From Spirosoma spitsbergense DSM 19989 (GTDB lineage: Bacteria; Bacteroidota; Bacteroidia; Cytophagales; Spirosomataceae): a stretch of DNA of 64,000 bases. Made by a program: the position numbers and the translations under genes. The first letter of the stretch is position 1, and each line of letters starts with the position of its first letter. The stretch covers positions 1 through 64,000 of the forward strand of contig NZ_KB893592.1 of NCBI RefSeq assembly GCF_000374085.1, written 5' to 3'. Shown piece after piece: positions 1-9,606 of this stretch. The notes below the pieces were generated by a model that was given only the letters and a program-made list of their open reading frames with translations, was not told the DNA's origin and did no database searches.

Positions 1-185
1 TGCTTTCGAACTAATGGCTTAACCGTTTTCCAGAGCGTTTGGCCAAGTTGATGAGGATGGCTTAAAAATCGAGTAACATCATCATGGCTAAGCTGGTCAT
101 CCATCAGGCGGGCCATGTTGGTAGCTGAAGTTTGGCCGAATGAACTGAGCAGATAGTCTGTATATAAATCAAGGTTCGTTTGCAT
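1..185 (-). CDS. Transposase N-terminus, cut by window edge
   Basis: An open frame reads leftward from an ATG at 185-183 and runs off the window after 61 codons. The start of the peptide, MQTNLDLYTDYLLSSFGQ, followed by a segment with SHDDVTRFLSHP, resembles the N-terminus of IS4/IS701-type DDE transposases common in Bacteroidota, where a short helical domain precedes the catalytic core. No catalytic residues lie in the visible part, so activity cannot be judged. I see no terminal inverted repeat or target duplication between this start and the SDR gene at 285. The family call is from remembered resemblance, not a search. Confidence 0.6.
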   Translation of the reverse strand, partial: MQTNLDLYTDYLLSSFGQTSATNMARLMDDQLSHDDVTRFLSHPHQLGQTLWKTVKPLVRK

Positions 186-284
186 TACCAAAGATAATTT
201 GTCCACTTAACCACTTTGCGTAACTTCAGTATAGTAACATGAACCAACTTATGCGGTAAGATTACTTATACCACTTTTTCAGCG

Positions 285-1046
285 ATGTCGGATTTTACTA
301 ACCAGGTTGTTTTTATTACCGGTGCCGGATCAGGCATTGGTAGGGCAACGGCACTTGTTTTCGCCAGAGCGGGCGCGTCTGTCGTTGTGTCAGATGTCAA
401 CCAAAGCAGTGGACCGAACGTCGTTTCACAAATCCACCAACTGGGCGGCCACGCCTTATTTGTTGCCTGTGATGTGGCCGTCCCTACTCAGATTGAGGCA
501 GCCATTCGGCACGCAATTGACGTATATGGAAAGTTGGATATCGGCATCAACAATGCGGGTATAGGTGGTAAGTATGGTCGTTTTACTGAACAGACTCAAT
601 CGGACTTTGACCAGATTATGGCCGTCAATGTTGGGGGCGTATTTTATGGGATGCAGTTCCAAATTCAACAGATGCTGACTCAACCTGAGGGGGGGCGAAT
701 TGTGAATGTGTCGAGCATTGCGGGGGTGCGCGGCATGCCGATGGGCGCACCGTATAGTGCTTCGAAACATGCGGTGATTGGTCTGACCAAAACGGCAGCG
801 CTGGAATATGCCCGGCAACGCATTCGTGTCAACGCAGTTTGTCCCGTTTATACGCATTCTGCCATGGTCGACGAGTTGATTCAGCAGGCACCAGCTATGG
901 AAGAGAAGATGCGCCGGATGATTCCGATGGGTCGGTTTGGACAACCGGAGGAGATTGCTCAGGCCATTCTGTGGCTTTGCTCCGACGAGAACGCGTTCGT
1001 TACCGGGCAGGCTATCCAGCTAGACGGGGGCCTGACGGCGGGTTAG
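285..1046 (+). CDS. SDR family NAD(P)-dependent oxidoreductase
   Basis: A 253-residue classical short-chain dehydrogenase/reductase. The cofactor-binding TGAGSGIG is at residues 12-19, the NNAG motif at 89-92, and the catalytic Ser-Tyr-Lys set is represented by Ser143/144, Tyr157 and Lys161 (YSASK). The C-terminus has the usual FVTGQAIQLDGG segment. Members oxidise or reduce alcohols, ketones or sugars with NAD(P); the substrate cannot be told. An Asp (SDV, about residue 37) after the second strand suggests NAD rather than NADP preference. The gene converges on ybeY and the two stop codons overlap by four bases. Confidence 0.9.
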   Translation: MSDFTNQVVFITGAGSGIGRATALVFARAGASVVVSDVNQSSGPNVVSQIHQLGGHALFVACDVAVPTQIEAAIRHAIDVYGKLDIGINNAGIGGKYGRFTEQTQSDFDQIMAVNVGGVFYGMQFQIQQMLTQPEGGRIVNVSSIAGVRGMPMGAPYSASKHAVIGLTKTAALEYARQRIRVNAVCPVYTHSAMVDELIQQAPAMEEKMRRMIPMGRFGQPEEIAQAILWLCSDENAFVTGQAIQLDGGLTAG

Positions 1047-1474
1047 GCCTGTGGCGGTGTAGAAAAATCAGTCAGCCATTCCTCTTCCTTTGCCCGCATC
1101 TGCGTAGACTCCTCAGCACTTTTGTCTCCGTAGCCGCAAAGGTGCAGTAATCCATGCGCCAGGACCCGACGCATTTCCTGTTCGGGCAATACTCCCAGCT
1201 GACCCGCGTTATCGTTCACTCGGTCTACACTGATAAAAATATCACCGGCCAGTATACCTTCTTCTTCGCTCTGATCGAAGGTAATAATGTCGGTATAGTA
1301 GTCGTGCTCAAGATAGTCCTTATTGACTTGCAGGATATAGTCGTCGGAACAGAAAATATAGTTTAGTTCACCAACTGCATAACCTTCTCCTTCGGCCTGC
1401 CGTTTAAGCCACTGACGCGTTGGCTGCTTCTGAGCAAGCTTATAGGGTACGTCCTCATTGAAAAACCGAATCAT
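1043..1474 (-). CDS. ybeY: Endoribonuclease YbeY, rRNA maturation factor
   Basis: A 143-residue cytoplasmic metalloprotein of the YbeY/UPF0054 family, which acts in 16S rRNA 3'-end maturation and ribosome quality control. The metal-binding motif HGLLHLCGYGDKS gives His107 and His111; the third ligand position is Asp117 instead of the His found in E. coli. This HxxxHxxGxxD form is what I know from other Bacteroidota, so it is probably a lineage trait rather than damage. Length is normal for the family. A TATCTTTG sequence lies 19 bases upstream of the start. The gene overlaps the convergent SDR stop. Confidence 0.93.
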   Translation of the reverse strand: MIRFFNEDVPYKLAQKQPTRQWLKRQAEGEGYAVGELNYIFCSDDYILQVNKDYLEHDYYTDIITFDQSEEEGILAGDIFISVDRVNDNAGQLGVLPEQEMRRVLAHGLLHLCGYGDKSAEESTQMRAKEEEWLTDFSTPPQA

Positions 1475-1492
1475 TAGCTCATTAATTTACTC

Positions 1493-1500
1493 CAAAGATA
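1493..1500 (-). promoter_or_regulatory. Possible -7 promoter element of ybeY
   Basis: TATCTTTG on the minus strand matches the Bacteroidota -7 consensus TAnnTTTG and ends 18 bases before the ybeY ATG. No clear TTTG -33 box sits at the expected distance, so this is a half match. Confidence 0.4.
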
Positions 1501-1504
1501 CGCC

Positions 1505-2551
1505 ATGAAAGCTATTCTGCTCGCCGAAACCCACCAACCCGTTCAGTATGTTGATACAGATGAACCCACTATCGGGCCGGGCGAAGTACTCATAAAACTC
1601 CAGGCAGCCGCCCTGAATCACCGCGACGTCTTCGTTCAGAAAGGCTTGTATCCCGGCATCAAGCTACCGGTAATTCCGGGCTCCGACGGAGCTGGTATGG
1701 TAATAGAAACAGGCGAAGGGGTCGATTCATCCTGGAAAGGACAATCCGTTATTATCAATCCAGCGTTGAACTGGGGACCTAATCCTAAATTTTACGGCGC
1801 TGATTTTCAAATTCTGGGTATGCCTACGAATGGGACATTTGCGGAGTATTTGCGGATTCCTACCGACTCCATTCACCACAAGCCGAACCATCTTTCCGTA
1901 GAGCAGGCAGCCGCACTGCCACTAGCAGGCCTGACGGCGTGGCGAGCCCTGATGACACGGGCCGGGCTGTACAGAAGCAGTGATAGTAGTGCTATTTCTG
2001 AAAAAGTACTCATTACCGGTATTGGCGGGGGGGCCGCTCTGTTTACTTTGCAATTTGCGGTAGCTGCCGGAGCAGAGGTATGGGTAACCTCCGGCTCGGA
2101 TGATAAAATTGAAAAAGCAACAGAAATGGGAGCCGCCGGTGGAGTCAATTATCGACAGGCCGATTGGCACAAGGCACTTCTGGCTCAGACAGGAACGGGA
2201 AACACAACGGGTGGAAACCGGGGTTACTTCGATGTCATTATAGACAGTGCGGGTGGGCCAGGATTTGCCAGACTGATTGATGTGGCTGCTCCCGGTGGAC
2301 GGATTGCTTTCTTTGGCAGTACTACGGGTAACATAACAGATATTATACCGTCCAAGGTATTTTTCAAGCAGCTATCTATTTTTGGGAGTACGATGGGGAC
2401 ACTGGGTGAGTTCACCGCTATGCTCTCGTTTGTATCTGACCATCAACTTGTTCCTGTGATTGACAGGGTTGTGCCCCTTTCCGATACCGAACAAGCCATG
2501 CAGAAGATGGACGCAGGCAGTCAGTTTGGGAAAATTGTTCTATCTATTTAG
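1505..2551 (+). CDS. Zinc-type alcohol dehydrogenase / quinone oxidoreductase family protein
   Basis: A 348-residue medium-chain dehydrogenase/reductase. The N-terminal GroES-like catalytic domain contains NHRDVFVQKGLYPG and PGSDGAGMV; the Rossmann half holds GIGGGAALFTLQFA near residues 172-185 and a DSAGG loop. The four-cysteine structural zinc lobe is absent, which places it with the NADPH:quinone oxidoreductase-like branch rather than zinc alcohol dehydrogenases. Such proteins usually reduce quinones, enones or aldehydes with NADPH. The gene runs divergently from ybeY with only 30 bases between the starts. Confidence 0.88.
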   Translation: MKAILLAETHQPVQYVDTDEPTIGPGEVLIKLQAAALNHRDVFVQKGLYPGIKLPVIPGSDGAGMVIETGEGVDSSWKGQSVIINPALNWGPNPKFYGADFQILGMPTNGTFAEYLRIPTDSIHHKPNHLSVEQAAALPLAGLTAWRALMTRAGLYRSSDSSAISEKVLITGIGGGAALFTLQFAVAAGAEVWVTSGSDDKIEKATEMGAAGGVNYRQADWHKALLAQTGTGNTTGGNRGYFDVIIDSAGGPGFARLIDVAAPGGRIAFFGSTTGNITDIIPSKVFFKQLSIFGSTMGTLGEFTAMLSFVSDHQLVPVIDRVVPLSDTEQAMQKMDAGSQFGKIVLSI

Positions 2552-2628
2552 GTTTGATACCGTTTTCATTAAACCATAAACAAAAAACATACAAAATAAC
2601 CGATAATTTAATAATTTCTACTGCTCCG

Positions 2629-2676
2629 GTATAGTTATCCACAAGTAAAGTGTGGATAACTATACACTTATACACA
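2629..2676. other. Cluster of three DnaA boxes in a 15-bp inverted repeat; candidate oriC
   Basis: A perfect 15-bp inverted repeat has arms 2629-2643 and 2651-2665 with a 7-base spacer. Each arm contains an exact DnaA box: TTATCCACA at 2635-2643 (+) and its complement at 2651-2659 (-). A third box, TTATACACA, lies at 2668-2676 (+). All fit TTATNCACA. The left flank (2571-2620) is strongly AT-rich, like an unwinding element, and the 239-base gap has no gene. This arrangement suits a replication origin or a DnaA-controlled site. No dnaA or parAB lies nearby, but Bacteroidota origins are not always beside dnaA. Confidence 0.55.
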
Positions 2677-2777
2677 TTACACAAATTAAAGACACTGAAA
2701 ATGGGTGTTCATATTCCTGATTTAGAAGTTGTTATGGTTAACGCTTTGCCGCTTAAATTTTAAATCAAGTAGCTTCT

Positions 2778-2785
2778 TACCTTTG
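2778..2785 (+). promoter_or_regulatory. -7 promoter element just before bioF
   Basis: TACCTTTG matches TAnnTTTG and ends only 5 bases before the ATG at 2791. Transcription would begin near 2791, which favours the second in-frame ATG at 2800 as the true start of bioF, or leaderless translation. No TTTG -33 box is at the normal spacing. Confidence 0.4.
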
Positions 2786-2790
2786 TCTCT

Positions 2791-3975
2791 ATGGTTATAA
2801 TGAAGCATCCGGTTGGCCAAATCTTATCAGAACGGTTAGCAGTTCACCAGCAAAATGGTCTTTTACGCCATTTAACATTGGCCAATCAAAAAGTTGATTT
2901 CTGCTCAAATGATTATCTGGGATTTGCCCGTTCATCTGCCCTTAAACTACTTATTCATCAGGCTCACGCCGAACAGGCAGAGCCCCATAACGGAGCGACG
3001 GGTTCACGACTATTGGCGGGTCAGACATTGTTGGCCCAGGAGTTGGAAGAGGAACTAGCCCGATTTTACCAGACCGAATCCGCCCTTATCTTCAATTCGG
3101 GATACGATGCAAATCTTGGTCTGCTGGCTTGCCTGCCGAAGGATGGCGACACATTGCTGACGGACGAATTGATTCACGCCAGCATGATTGACGGGGCACG
3201 CCTTAGTTATGCAACCCGCCACCGTTTTCGGCATAATGACTTAGAAGATGTTGAAGCCAAACTTAAAACGGCCCGTGAATCATTGAAAAAAGGGCAGGTG
3301 TTTGTTGCGGTTGAGTCCGTTTATTCCATGGACGGCGACATGGCCCCGCTGCAGGAACTAGTCGATCTCTGCGAACAGTACGGCGCGGCTCTTTTAGTGG
3401 ATGAAGCCCACGCAACAGGGCTTTATGGGCCAAATGGCGAAGGCCTGGTTGTTGCCATGGGGTTGCAGGATCGGGTGTTAGCCAGAGTGCATACGTTTGG
3501 GAAAGCGTTAGGCATTCACGGGGCGGCTGTTGTTGGGCCTGCTGTGTTACAAAATTATCTTATCAATTTCGCCCGGACTTTTATTTACACGACGGCCTTG
3601 CCAGCCCATAGTCTGCTGGCCATTCAATGCGCTCATCAACACAGGAAGAGCCATGCCGATACGCAGGTTCGACTTCAGAAACAACTTACCTATTTTCAAC
3701 AGCGTATCAACCATTCGTTACCTAACACGACCTGGACAAATAGTCAGTCCCCGATTCAGTGCTTAATACTGCCCGGCAACGATTTCGCCCGGCAGGTGGC
3801 TCATCAGGCCCAACAGGTTGGGCTGGATGTACGGGCCATTTTAAGTCCAACGGTTCCAGCCGGGCAGGAACGATTACGGTTATGCATTCATGCGTTCAAT
3901 ACGATGGAGGAGATAGACCGTCTGGTCGAAATTTTACAGGCAACGCTAGCCGGTGAAACAATCGAACAGGATTAA
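2791..3975 (+). CDS. bioF: 8-amino-7-oxononanoate synthase (BioF/KBL-type PLP enzyme)
   Basis: A 394-residue fold-type I PLP enzyme of the alpha-oxoamine synthase family. Visible motifs are CSNDYLGFAR near the N-terminus, GATGSRLLAG, DEAHATGLYGPNGEG (the Asp that holds the pyridine nitrogen) and HTFGKALG, whose Lys, about residue 238, forms the Schiff base. BioF joins pimeloyl-ACP or -CoA and alanine in biotin synthesis. Relatives KBL (glycine C-acetyltransferase) and serine palmitoyltransferase have the same motifs, so the exact substrate is inferred. No other bio gene is adjacent. The start may be the ATG at 2800 (MKHPVGQ) because a -7 box ends at 2785. A strong terminator follows. Confidence 0.82.
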   Translation: MVIMKHPVGQILSERLAVHQQNGLLRHLTLANQKVDFCSNDYLGFARSSALKLLIHQAHAEQAEPHNGATGSRLLAGQTLLAQELEEELARFYQTESALIFNSGYDANLGLLACLPKDGDTLLTDELIHASMIDGARLSYATRHRFRHNDLEDVEAKLKTARESLKKGQVFVAVESVYSMDGDMAPLQELVDLCEQYGAALLVDEAHATGLYGPNGEGLVVAMGLQDRVLARVHTFGKALGIHGAAVVGPAVLQNYLINFARTFIYTTALPAHSLLAIQCAHQHRKSHADTQVRLQKQLTYFQQRINHSLPNTTWTNSQSPIQCLILPGNDFARQVAHQAQQVGLDVRAILSPTVPAGQERLRLCIHAFNTMEEIDRLVEILQATLAGETIEQD

Positions 3976-4019
3976 TAAGGAAGCAGCAAACAGGCATTCG
4001 CGCTTTTCTTCATCCATCC

Positions 4020-4070
4020 AAAAAGAGTCAGCCAGCTATGTATTGAATACATAGCTGGCTGACTCTTTTT
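4020..4070. terminator. Bidirectional intrinsic terminator between bioF and pdhB
   Basis: Two perfect 23-bp complementary arms (4020-4042 and 4048-4070) enclose a 5-base loop. The stem ends in A5 on one side and T5 on the other, so it can end transcription from both convergent genes. Confidence 0.9.
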
Positions 4071-4091
4071 GCAAAAACCGCTTTTAGGGTA

Positions 4092-5072
4092 TTACTTCTT
4101 GTACATCACGGTTTCTACCGCCTGTAATGTTCGCTTTACGTTAGGCAAAATAACTTCAATTAAGGTTGGAGCATAAGGCAGGGGCAAATCCATGCTGTTG
4201 ACCCGAACTACCGGCGAATCCAGATAATCGAACGCATTACGCTGAATATTATATGTCAGCTCCGACGAAATAGCGGCCAATGGCCAGGCTTCCTCAACAA
4301 TTACGCACCGGTTCGTTTTCTTCACCGAGTTAATAATCGTTGCGTAGTCAATCGGGCGAACGGAGCGCAGGTCGATTACTTCGGCCGATACATTATTTTT
4401 GGCTAACTCATCGGCAGCAGCGAGGGCCACTTTCATGATTTTACCGAACGAAACAATCGTTACGTCATTGCCTTCCCGAACAACGTTTGCCTTGCCAATC
4501 GGAATCAGGTACTCCTCCTCCGGAACCTGGCCTTTATCGCCGTACATCAACTCCGACTCCATGAAAATTACGGGGTCATTGTCGCGGATACACGACTTAA
4601 GTAAGCCTTTAGCATCGTATGGGTTCGAGGGTACAACCACTTTTAGGCCCGATGTATTGGCAAACCAGTTCTCGAAGTTTTGTGAGTGCTGCGAGGACAG
4701 CATCCCGGCATTACCCGTTGGCCCCCGGAATACGATTGGACAAGAGTATTGCCCGCCCGACATCGACATAATTTTAGCCGCCGAATTAATCACCTGGTCG
4801 ATAGCGACAAGGGAAAAGTTAAACGTCATAAACTCAATGATTGGCCGCAGTCCGTTAATGGCCGAACCAACACCAATACCAGCAAAACCCAGTTCGGCAA
4901 TGGGGGTATCAATAACCCGCTCCGGCCCAAATTCGTCCAGCATTCCCTGGCTAACCTTATAAGCACCGTTGTATTCGGCAACTTCTTCGCCCATTAGATA
5001 GACGAGTGGGTCCCGGCGCATTTCTTCCGTCATTGCCTCCCGCAGGGCTTCGCGGAACTGTATTTCTCTCAT
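4092..5072 (-). CDS. pdhB: Pyruvate dehydrogenase E1 component, beta subunit
   Basis: A 326-residue thiamine-diphosphate enzyme subunit. It matches the E1-beta family: the N-terminal pyrimidine-binding domain carries MGEEVAEYNGAYKVSQ, including the conserved Glu that activates the cofactor, then DTPIAELGFAGIGVG, and a C-terminal transketolase domain with DLRSVRPID and VEEAWP. With E1-alpha it decarboxylates pyruvate for the E2 lipoyl domain. No pdhA or E2 gene is adjacent, so subunits are encoded in separate places, as in many Bacteroidota. A branched-chain oxoacid E1-beta is the main alternative, but the motif set fits the pyruvate type better. Confidence 0.9.
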   Translation of the reverse strand: MREIQFREALREAMTEEMRRDPLVYLMGEEVAEYNGAYKVSQGMLDEFGPERVIDTPIAELGFAGIGVGSAINGLRPIIEFMTFNFSLVAIDQVINSAAKIMSMSGGQYSCPIVFRGPTGNAGMLSSQHSQNFENWFANTSGLKVVVPSNPYDAKGLLKSCIRDNDPVIFMESELMYGDKGQVPEEEYLIPIGKANVVREGNDVTIVSFGKIMKVALAAADELAKNNVSAEVIDLRSVRPIDYATIINSVKKTNRCVIVEEAWPLAAISSELTYNIQRNAFDYLDSPVVRVNSMDLPLPYAPTLIEVILPNVKRTLQAVETVMYKK

Positions 5073-5231
5073 GCTGAATGCGTTGTTTGCGTTTTGTTAC
5101 ATATCCGGCCAATTCGCAAGCCGGGATAATAGGGCAGAAAACCGGTCAAAATTAGGCAAAATGCCCTGATTCATCAAATGAGTGTTGCAGGGCTTTCAGT
5201 ATTCGACAGAAGTTACGTTCAGAATGAGCGT

Positions 5232-7508
5232 TCAGCGCACTACGGCCAATTTTCCCTGCAACCCTTCCGTACCATCGGCGGTGATAACAACAACCAGATA
5301 AATGCCGGTTTGGGCCTGTCGTCCTTTATAGTCAATCAGGTTCCAGGTAGCCGTTCCTCCCTGCGACCGGGTTTCGTACACTAATTGCCCACCTGCATCA
5401 AGAATTTTGACCGTCGCGTTTTCCGTCAGTCCCCTGATTCCAACGGTTCCGCTAAAATCAGGCCGAACCGGATTGGGGAAAATTGTGATGTTGGTCAGTG
5501 CTTCGGCGGGTTCGGTGGCAGTTCCCTGATAAGAAATCAATCCATAGGCACGGGTATCCGTTCCGGTTTGAATGAATAGTTTCCCACTGACAGGCTCAAT
5601 CGCCAGTGCCTGAACGGTGTTGACGGGTAAGGGACTGTTCTGCGCTGTAAACGTTTCCAGCAATTGCGACCCGTCCGGCGCAACGAGATAAAGACCGTTT
5701 CGGGTACCAAGCCATTTTCGGTTTCCACCATCTACAGCCATAGCCGTAATGACCTCGTTAGGTAGCAACCTGCGCCCGTTCAACCGGGGCGGCTGGGCAT
5801 CAATCGTACCATCGAACGCACCATATGGATTATCGAATACCGTCGGGCCTGCATCTGTCCCTACCCAGATAGCCCCGTTTCGGTCTTTCGCTAAGGTACG
5901 AACGCTATTTGTGGGTAAACCGCCTTGCCCGGTTTGTGTTGACAGGTAGCGCACCCGATTGGTTGACGGGTCAAACACAATCATGCCATTGCCTAGAGGG
6001 AGCCTTAGCCATAAAAAACCATTATCATCAGGAACAATCTGTAAAATGTCGACCCGCCCAATTGCAGGAAATGATTTGAACTGACCATCAGCCTGCCGAC
6101 GATGCAGCGAAGCCTGCTGAAGGTTCGTTTGACCAGTAATTAGCCACAAATTACCAACGTTATCCGCAGCCAGACCCATAATTAATGGCCTTATGGTGGC
6201 TGGTACAGTAACTATCTCAGGTGCTTGACCTTCATTTTGACTCCACAACCCGCTCTCAAAACTACCCAGATAAAGACGTTGCTCTGTGGGCAGATAAGCT
6301 GCTGAATTGAAGCTTACGGTCGCTAGACTATACCGATTCCACCGCCCGGTGGGTACGGAAAATGACTCAAAAAAGCCCGATGTGTTATCGTATTGACGGA
6401 ATGACAACGGAACAAGCGTTTTCGGGTAAGCATACAAACCGGTGAAGGAATCACGGGAAGGGCCTTCGGGAACAATACGCTGGAATACCCCGGCATTACC
6501 CAACAACAACCCATTTTGACCATCGGCAACACACACCATGCCGCCATCAGCCACCACCTCACGGGGGTTAGCCAGTAAAGGCCCGGAGTACGACCCACTA
6601 CCCGGCAGGGTGATGACTTTATCGGTGGCCAGGATTGATCCATTAGCAGCCGGGAATTGGCGGATCAGCGTGTTTGAGAGTGGTTTCGTTAGTACCCACT
6701 GGCCGTTTTGTTGTTCATAAACTCCGGTACCCGGTACCGTTATCGACAGCCGCCCCTGATTTGTACCGATTGATTCAACCGAAGTAGCCGTACGCGAACC
6801 CGGTTTAGTTATCGGTTTCCAGTTAGCAGGGTCAGCAATGTTCACGTTGGGAGCAAACCGTATTGCCTGAAGTTGTGATACGTAATCGGACGGCTGTAGA
6901 GCCCCCGTAAGTGCATACAGGCTATCCGCCGTTATTGTTGTCTGAAGCACAAATAGTGGCAAACCATCACGCCTTCTACCGAGGTAAGTATCCCGTACTT
7001 CGTTCTTTATAATGTCCAGTACCACTATACCAAATGAAGTACTGAGGTACACATTGGTACCGATTCGGTTCAGGTGATTGATGCCCCGCAAATCGGGCAG
7101 GTTCGACGCCGAAACAATAGTGTTTATGTTGGTCACCCCGTTTGGTTCACCCGTTTCCGTAACCGCCAGAAAATCCAGATTGCCATTCTGGTAAGCAATC
7201 AGTATTTTCTTCTGGTCGGCGAGATACAGGATTCGGTTGATACCCACATCACTCAGCCCATCTGCTTTGCCAAGCGTTGTGGTTTCGCCCGTGTTTTTGT
7301 CGTAGTAGAAAAACCCATTTTGAGTAGCGGCATAAATCTTCGTGCCCACTACAGCTACCGACTGGCCGGACTGGTAGCTGGCGTGCGTTTGCCAGATGCC
7401 AATTTGAGAAAATGCAGTATAATGAATACTGATTAACAGGCCGACAAGCAGGAATAGTGTATTATTCCTGTATTGATTGACGGTGTCGCGTTGATTATGA
7501 TTCATCAT
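5232..7508 (-). CDS. porZ: PorZ-like beta-propeller protein with type IX secretion C-terminal domain
   Basis: A 758-residue exported protein. A hydrophobic signal segment lies at about residues 17-35 and ends in AFSQ. Most of the chain is repeated beta-propeller blades of the two-component-regulator type (for example [21 protein letters not shown] and the [13 protein letters not shown] and [12 protein letters not shown] repeats). The last 85 residues form a T9SS sorting domain beginning ITIFPNPV and ending with GIYLVVV and LQGKLAVVR. This architecture matches PorZ, a surface component of the type IX secretion attachment complex linked to A-LPS delivery. The ATG overlaps the tdk stop as ATGA, suggesting coupled translation. 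Confidence 0.82.
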   Translation of the reverse strand: MMNHNQRDTVNQYRNNTLFLLVGLLISIHYTAFSQIGIWQTHASYQSGQSVAVVGTKIYAATQNGFFYYDKNTGETTTLGKADGLSDVGINRILYLADQKKILIAYQNGNLDFLAVTETGEPNGVTNINTIVSASNLPDLRGINHLNRIGTNVYLSTSFGIVVLDIIKNEVRDTYLGRRRDGLPLFVLQTTITADSLYALTGALQPSDYVSQLQAIRFAPNVNIADPANWKPITKPGSRTATSVESIGTNQGRLSITVPGTGVYEQQNGQWVLTKPLSNTLIRQFPAANGSILATDKVITLPGSGSYSGPLLANPREVVADGGMVCVADGQNGLLLGNAGVFQRIVPEGPSRDSFTGLYAYPKTLVPLSFRQYDNTSGFFESFSVPTGRWNRYSLATVSFNSAAYLPTEQRLYLGSFESGLWSQNEGQAPEIVTVPATIRPLIMGLAADNVGNLWLITGQTNLQQASLHRRQADGQFKSFPAIGRVDILQIVPDDNGFLWLRLPLGNGMIVFDPSTNRVRYLSTQTGQGGLPTNSVRTLAKDRNGAIWVGTDAGPTVFDNPYGAFDGTIDAQPPRLNGRRLLPNEVITAMAVDGGNRKWLGTRNGLYLVAPDGSQLLETFTAQNSPLPVNTVQALAIEPVSGKLFIQTGTDTRAYGLISYQGTATEPAEALTNITIFPNPVRPDFSGTVGIRGLTENATVKILDAGGQLVYETRSQGGTATWNLIDYKGRQAQTGIYLVVVITADGTEGLQGKLAVVR

Positions 7509-8134
7509 TCATCATCCGTAACATTCTCGTACACCCATTCTTTCCGGCCTGCATTCTCACCGAGGTTAAAACAGCGTCGGCAGCGGGCTTCGTAGCTTTC
7601 CGTTTCACCCAGCAAAACCCGTTCTTTAGACGGTACAAGCCGGTATGAGTACTGAGCCAAATCGCCACAGACGATGCATATGGCATGAACTTTGGTTACA
7701 TATTCGGCAACGCTCATCAGTTGGGGTATGCATCCGAAGGGGTTCCCGGCGAAATCCATATCCAGCCCTGCTACAATAACCCGTTTGCCCTGATTGGCCA
7801 GATTGATACAAACATTGACAATGTCGGTATCAAAAAACTGGGCTTCATCAATACCTACCACATCGCAATCGCCCGCCAGTGGCAGAATCTGGCTCGCTGT
7901 TTGTACAGGTGTCGATGGAATAGTCAGGTCGGAGTGAGAAACAATATTTTCGTGGTGGTAGCGGGTGTCCAGAGCGGGTTTAAAAATCTGGATATTGAGT
8001 TTGGCAATCCGGGCACGGGTGAGTCGGCGAATCAGTTCTTCCGTTTTGCCGGAGAACATTGATCCGCAAATCACTTCGATCCAGCCCGTTCGGAGATGAG
8101 TTGGTTCGCGCCGTCGTGTAGGTTCGATAAACAT
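7505..8134 (-). CDS. tdk: Thymidine kinase (type II)
   Basis: A 209-residue cytosolic salvage enzyme that phosphorylates thymidine with ATP. The P-loop GSMFSGKT is at residues 24-31, the Walker-B-like DEAQFFD follows near 95, and zinc-binding Cys pairs appear as CIVCG and CRRC toward the C-terminus. Length fits the tetrameric bacterial type II family. The gene is first in a two-gene unit with porZ; the functional link is not obvious. It runs divergently from the gene at 8289. Confidence 0.95.
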   Translation of the reverse strand: MFIEPTRRREPTHLRTGWIEVICGSMFSGKTEELIRRLTRARIAKLNIQIFKPALDTRYHHENIVSHSDLTIPSTPVQTASQILPLAGDCDVVGIDEAQFFDTDIVNVCINLANQGKRVIVAGLDMDFAGNPFGCIPQLMSVAEYVTKVHAICIVCGDLAQYSYRLVPSKERVLLGETESYEARCRRCFNLGENAGRKEWVYENVTDDE

Positions 8135-8288
8135 TACGTAGTTGCGTCTTTTTAAAACCCATTTAATAGGTTATCTGTACCGCTTATTGCCCGGTTAGTG
8201 GGCATCCTCACTTTTTTGAACTTTATTTAATACCCAAAATGAGTTTGCGACCGAAAACTTTATCTTTACAAAACAAAGGCTTTTCCTA

Positions 8289-9545
8289 ATGTCGAACAAG
8301 TTTAACGCCAACGCTCTCACCGAATACAGCAAGTCCTACGCCCGTCGGATTGCGGCTGATTTTTATCAGCAGCACACAGCCATAAATGGGCAGCAGCTTA
8401 TGGCGCTTACCCCTATTAGTCAGATTAATTTTCTAATTATCAACCATCTATCAGATAAGTGGCAGGTAGATACGGCTAAATTCCGTAGTCCTTATTTCGA
8501 TTTTACGGCCGCCGAAGTACAGGAATCGTTACAAAGCTTTATGAATGTAGTGTCGCAATACATTTCTGTTCGGCGCGAACATCTGGAACCACTGCTGGCT
8601 GATGCCACCCGCCGTACCATTACCTTAATATTTGACCCACGTGCTTATTTTGACGATGTACTTCGTAGCCAGCCTGATTTTACCGTAACGATCGAAGCAC
8701 TCCGCCAAATAACGCGGTACACAAAAATAAATCAGTTTATCCCGACTCATATTACGCAACGTACCAATGGGAAACCGTTCGTTTACGTGAATCAGGCGCT
8801 TATTTATCTGGATGAAGCACTTACGCAGAAAGGCCATGAATTAGAACACTACGACAAGTACGTTGCGCTGTTTTCGGAGAAATTACCGATGGATGTGTCG
8901 GCTCTGTTGCGAAGTCATGTACCCGACAATATTCCAGCACCTCCGGCACGTTCCTTTTTCGATGCTGCTGTCGAAACCGCTGTTCCACCCGCTCCACTGG
9001 TAGTGGAATCGACAACCGCAGCCGCCACTCATGCTGTAGCCTCTAAAGCTGATTTGACTCCTGCTGCTCCGGTCGAAGAAACCGCCAGCGTTACGGGCGC
9101 GAAATTTTTGGACGGTCACTCCGGGCCGGAGCCAGTCGCTCCTACAAGCCAGCCGTCGCAGTTAAAGACCGGTGCCATCTCGCAGCCGGTTGTAGAGGAA
9201 ACATCACGGCCTGTTGCCGTGGGTGATAACCCCCCCGCGCTGAATGACACGCTACGGGAAACTACTACCGGAGACTCCAATACAGTTGCCGAAAAATTCC
9301 ACCAGGCACCCATTGAGAGTGTTGCCCGGAGCATTTCACTGAATCAAAAATTCCGGTTTATCAATCAGCTTTTCAACGGCAATTCAAGCGCTTATAATCA
9401 AGCTGTTGAAGAAATTGACACCCTGGATAACTATGGGCAGGCACTCGACCTGGTTTCTTATCGCTATGCCTCTCAGTATCTATGGGATATGAGTAGTGAT
9501 GAAGTCAGTGAATTAGTCGAAATCTTGAAACGCCGGTTTTCTTAA
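8289..9545 (+). CDS. Conserved hypothetical protein, two domains joined by a disordered linker
   Basis: A 418-residue protein whose function I do not recognise. Residues 1-210 are a mostly helical domain without signal peptide or membrane segment. Residues about 215-335 are rich in Pro, Ala, Thr, Ser and Val, which predicts a flexible linker. Residues 345-418 form a compact C-terminal module with SLNQKFRFINQLFNG and a terminal ELVEILKRRFS. I recall similar C-terminal modules at the ends of other uncharacterised Bacteroidota proteins, but cannot confirm it here. It appears cytoplasmic. The gene is monocistronic, divergent from tdk, and is followed by a strong hairpin. Confidence 0.75.
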   Translation: MSNKFNANALTEYSKSYARRIAADFYQQHTAINGQQLMALTPISQINFLIINHLSDKWQVDTAKFRSPYFDFTAAEVQESLQSFMNVVSQYISVRREHLEPLLADATRRTITLIFDPRAYFDDVLRSQPDFTVTIEALRQITRYTKINQFIPTHITQRTNGKPFVYVNQALIYLDEALTQKGHELEHYDKYVALFSEKLPMDVSALLRSHVPDNIPAPPARSFFDAAVETAVPPAPLVVESTTAAATHAVASKADLTPAAPVEETASVTGAKFLDGHSGPEPVAPTSQPSQLKTGAISQPVVEETSRPVAVGDNPPALNDTLRETTTGDSNTVAEKFHQAPIESVARSISLNQKFRFINQLFNGNSSAYNQAVEEIDTLDNYGQALDLVSYRYASQYLWDMSSDEVSELVEILKRRFS

Positions 9546-9606
9546 CTCCCACTTTCGACGCTTTTTTTATCGTTGTTGTGGTATCCTTTTGGAAGTGATT
9601 CCGTCC

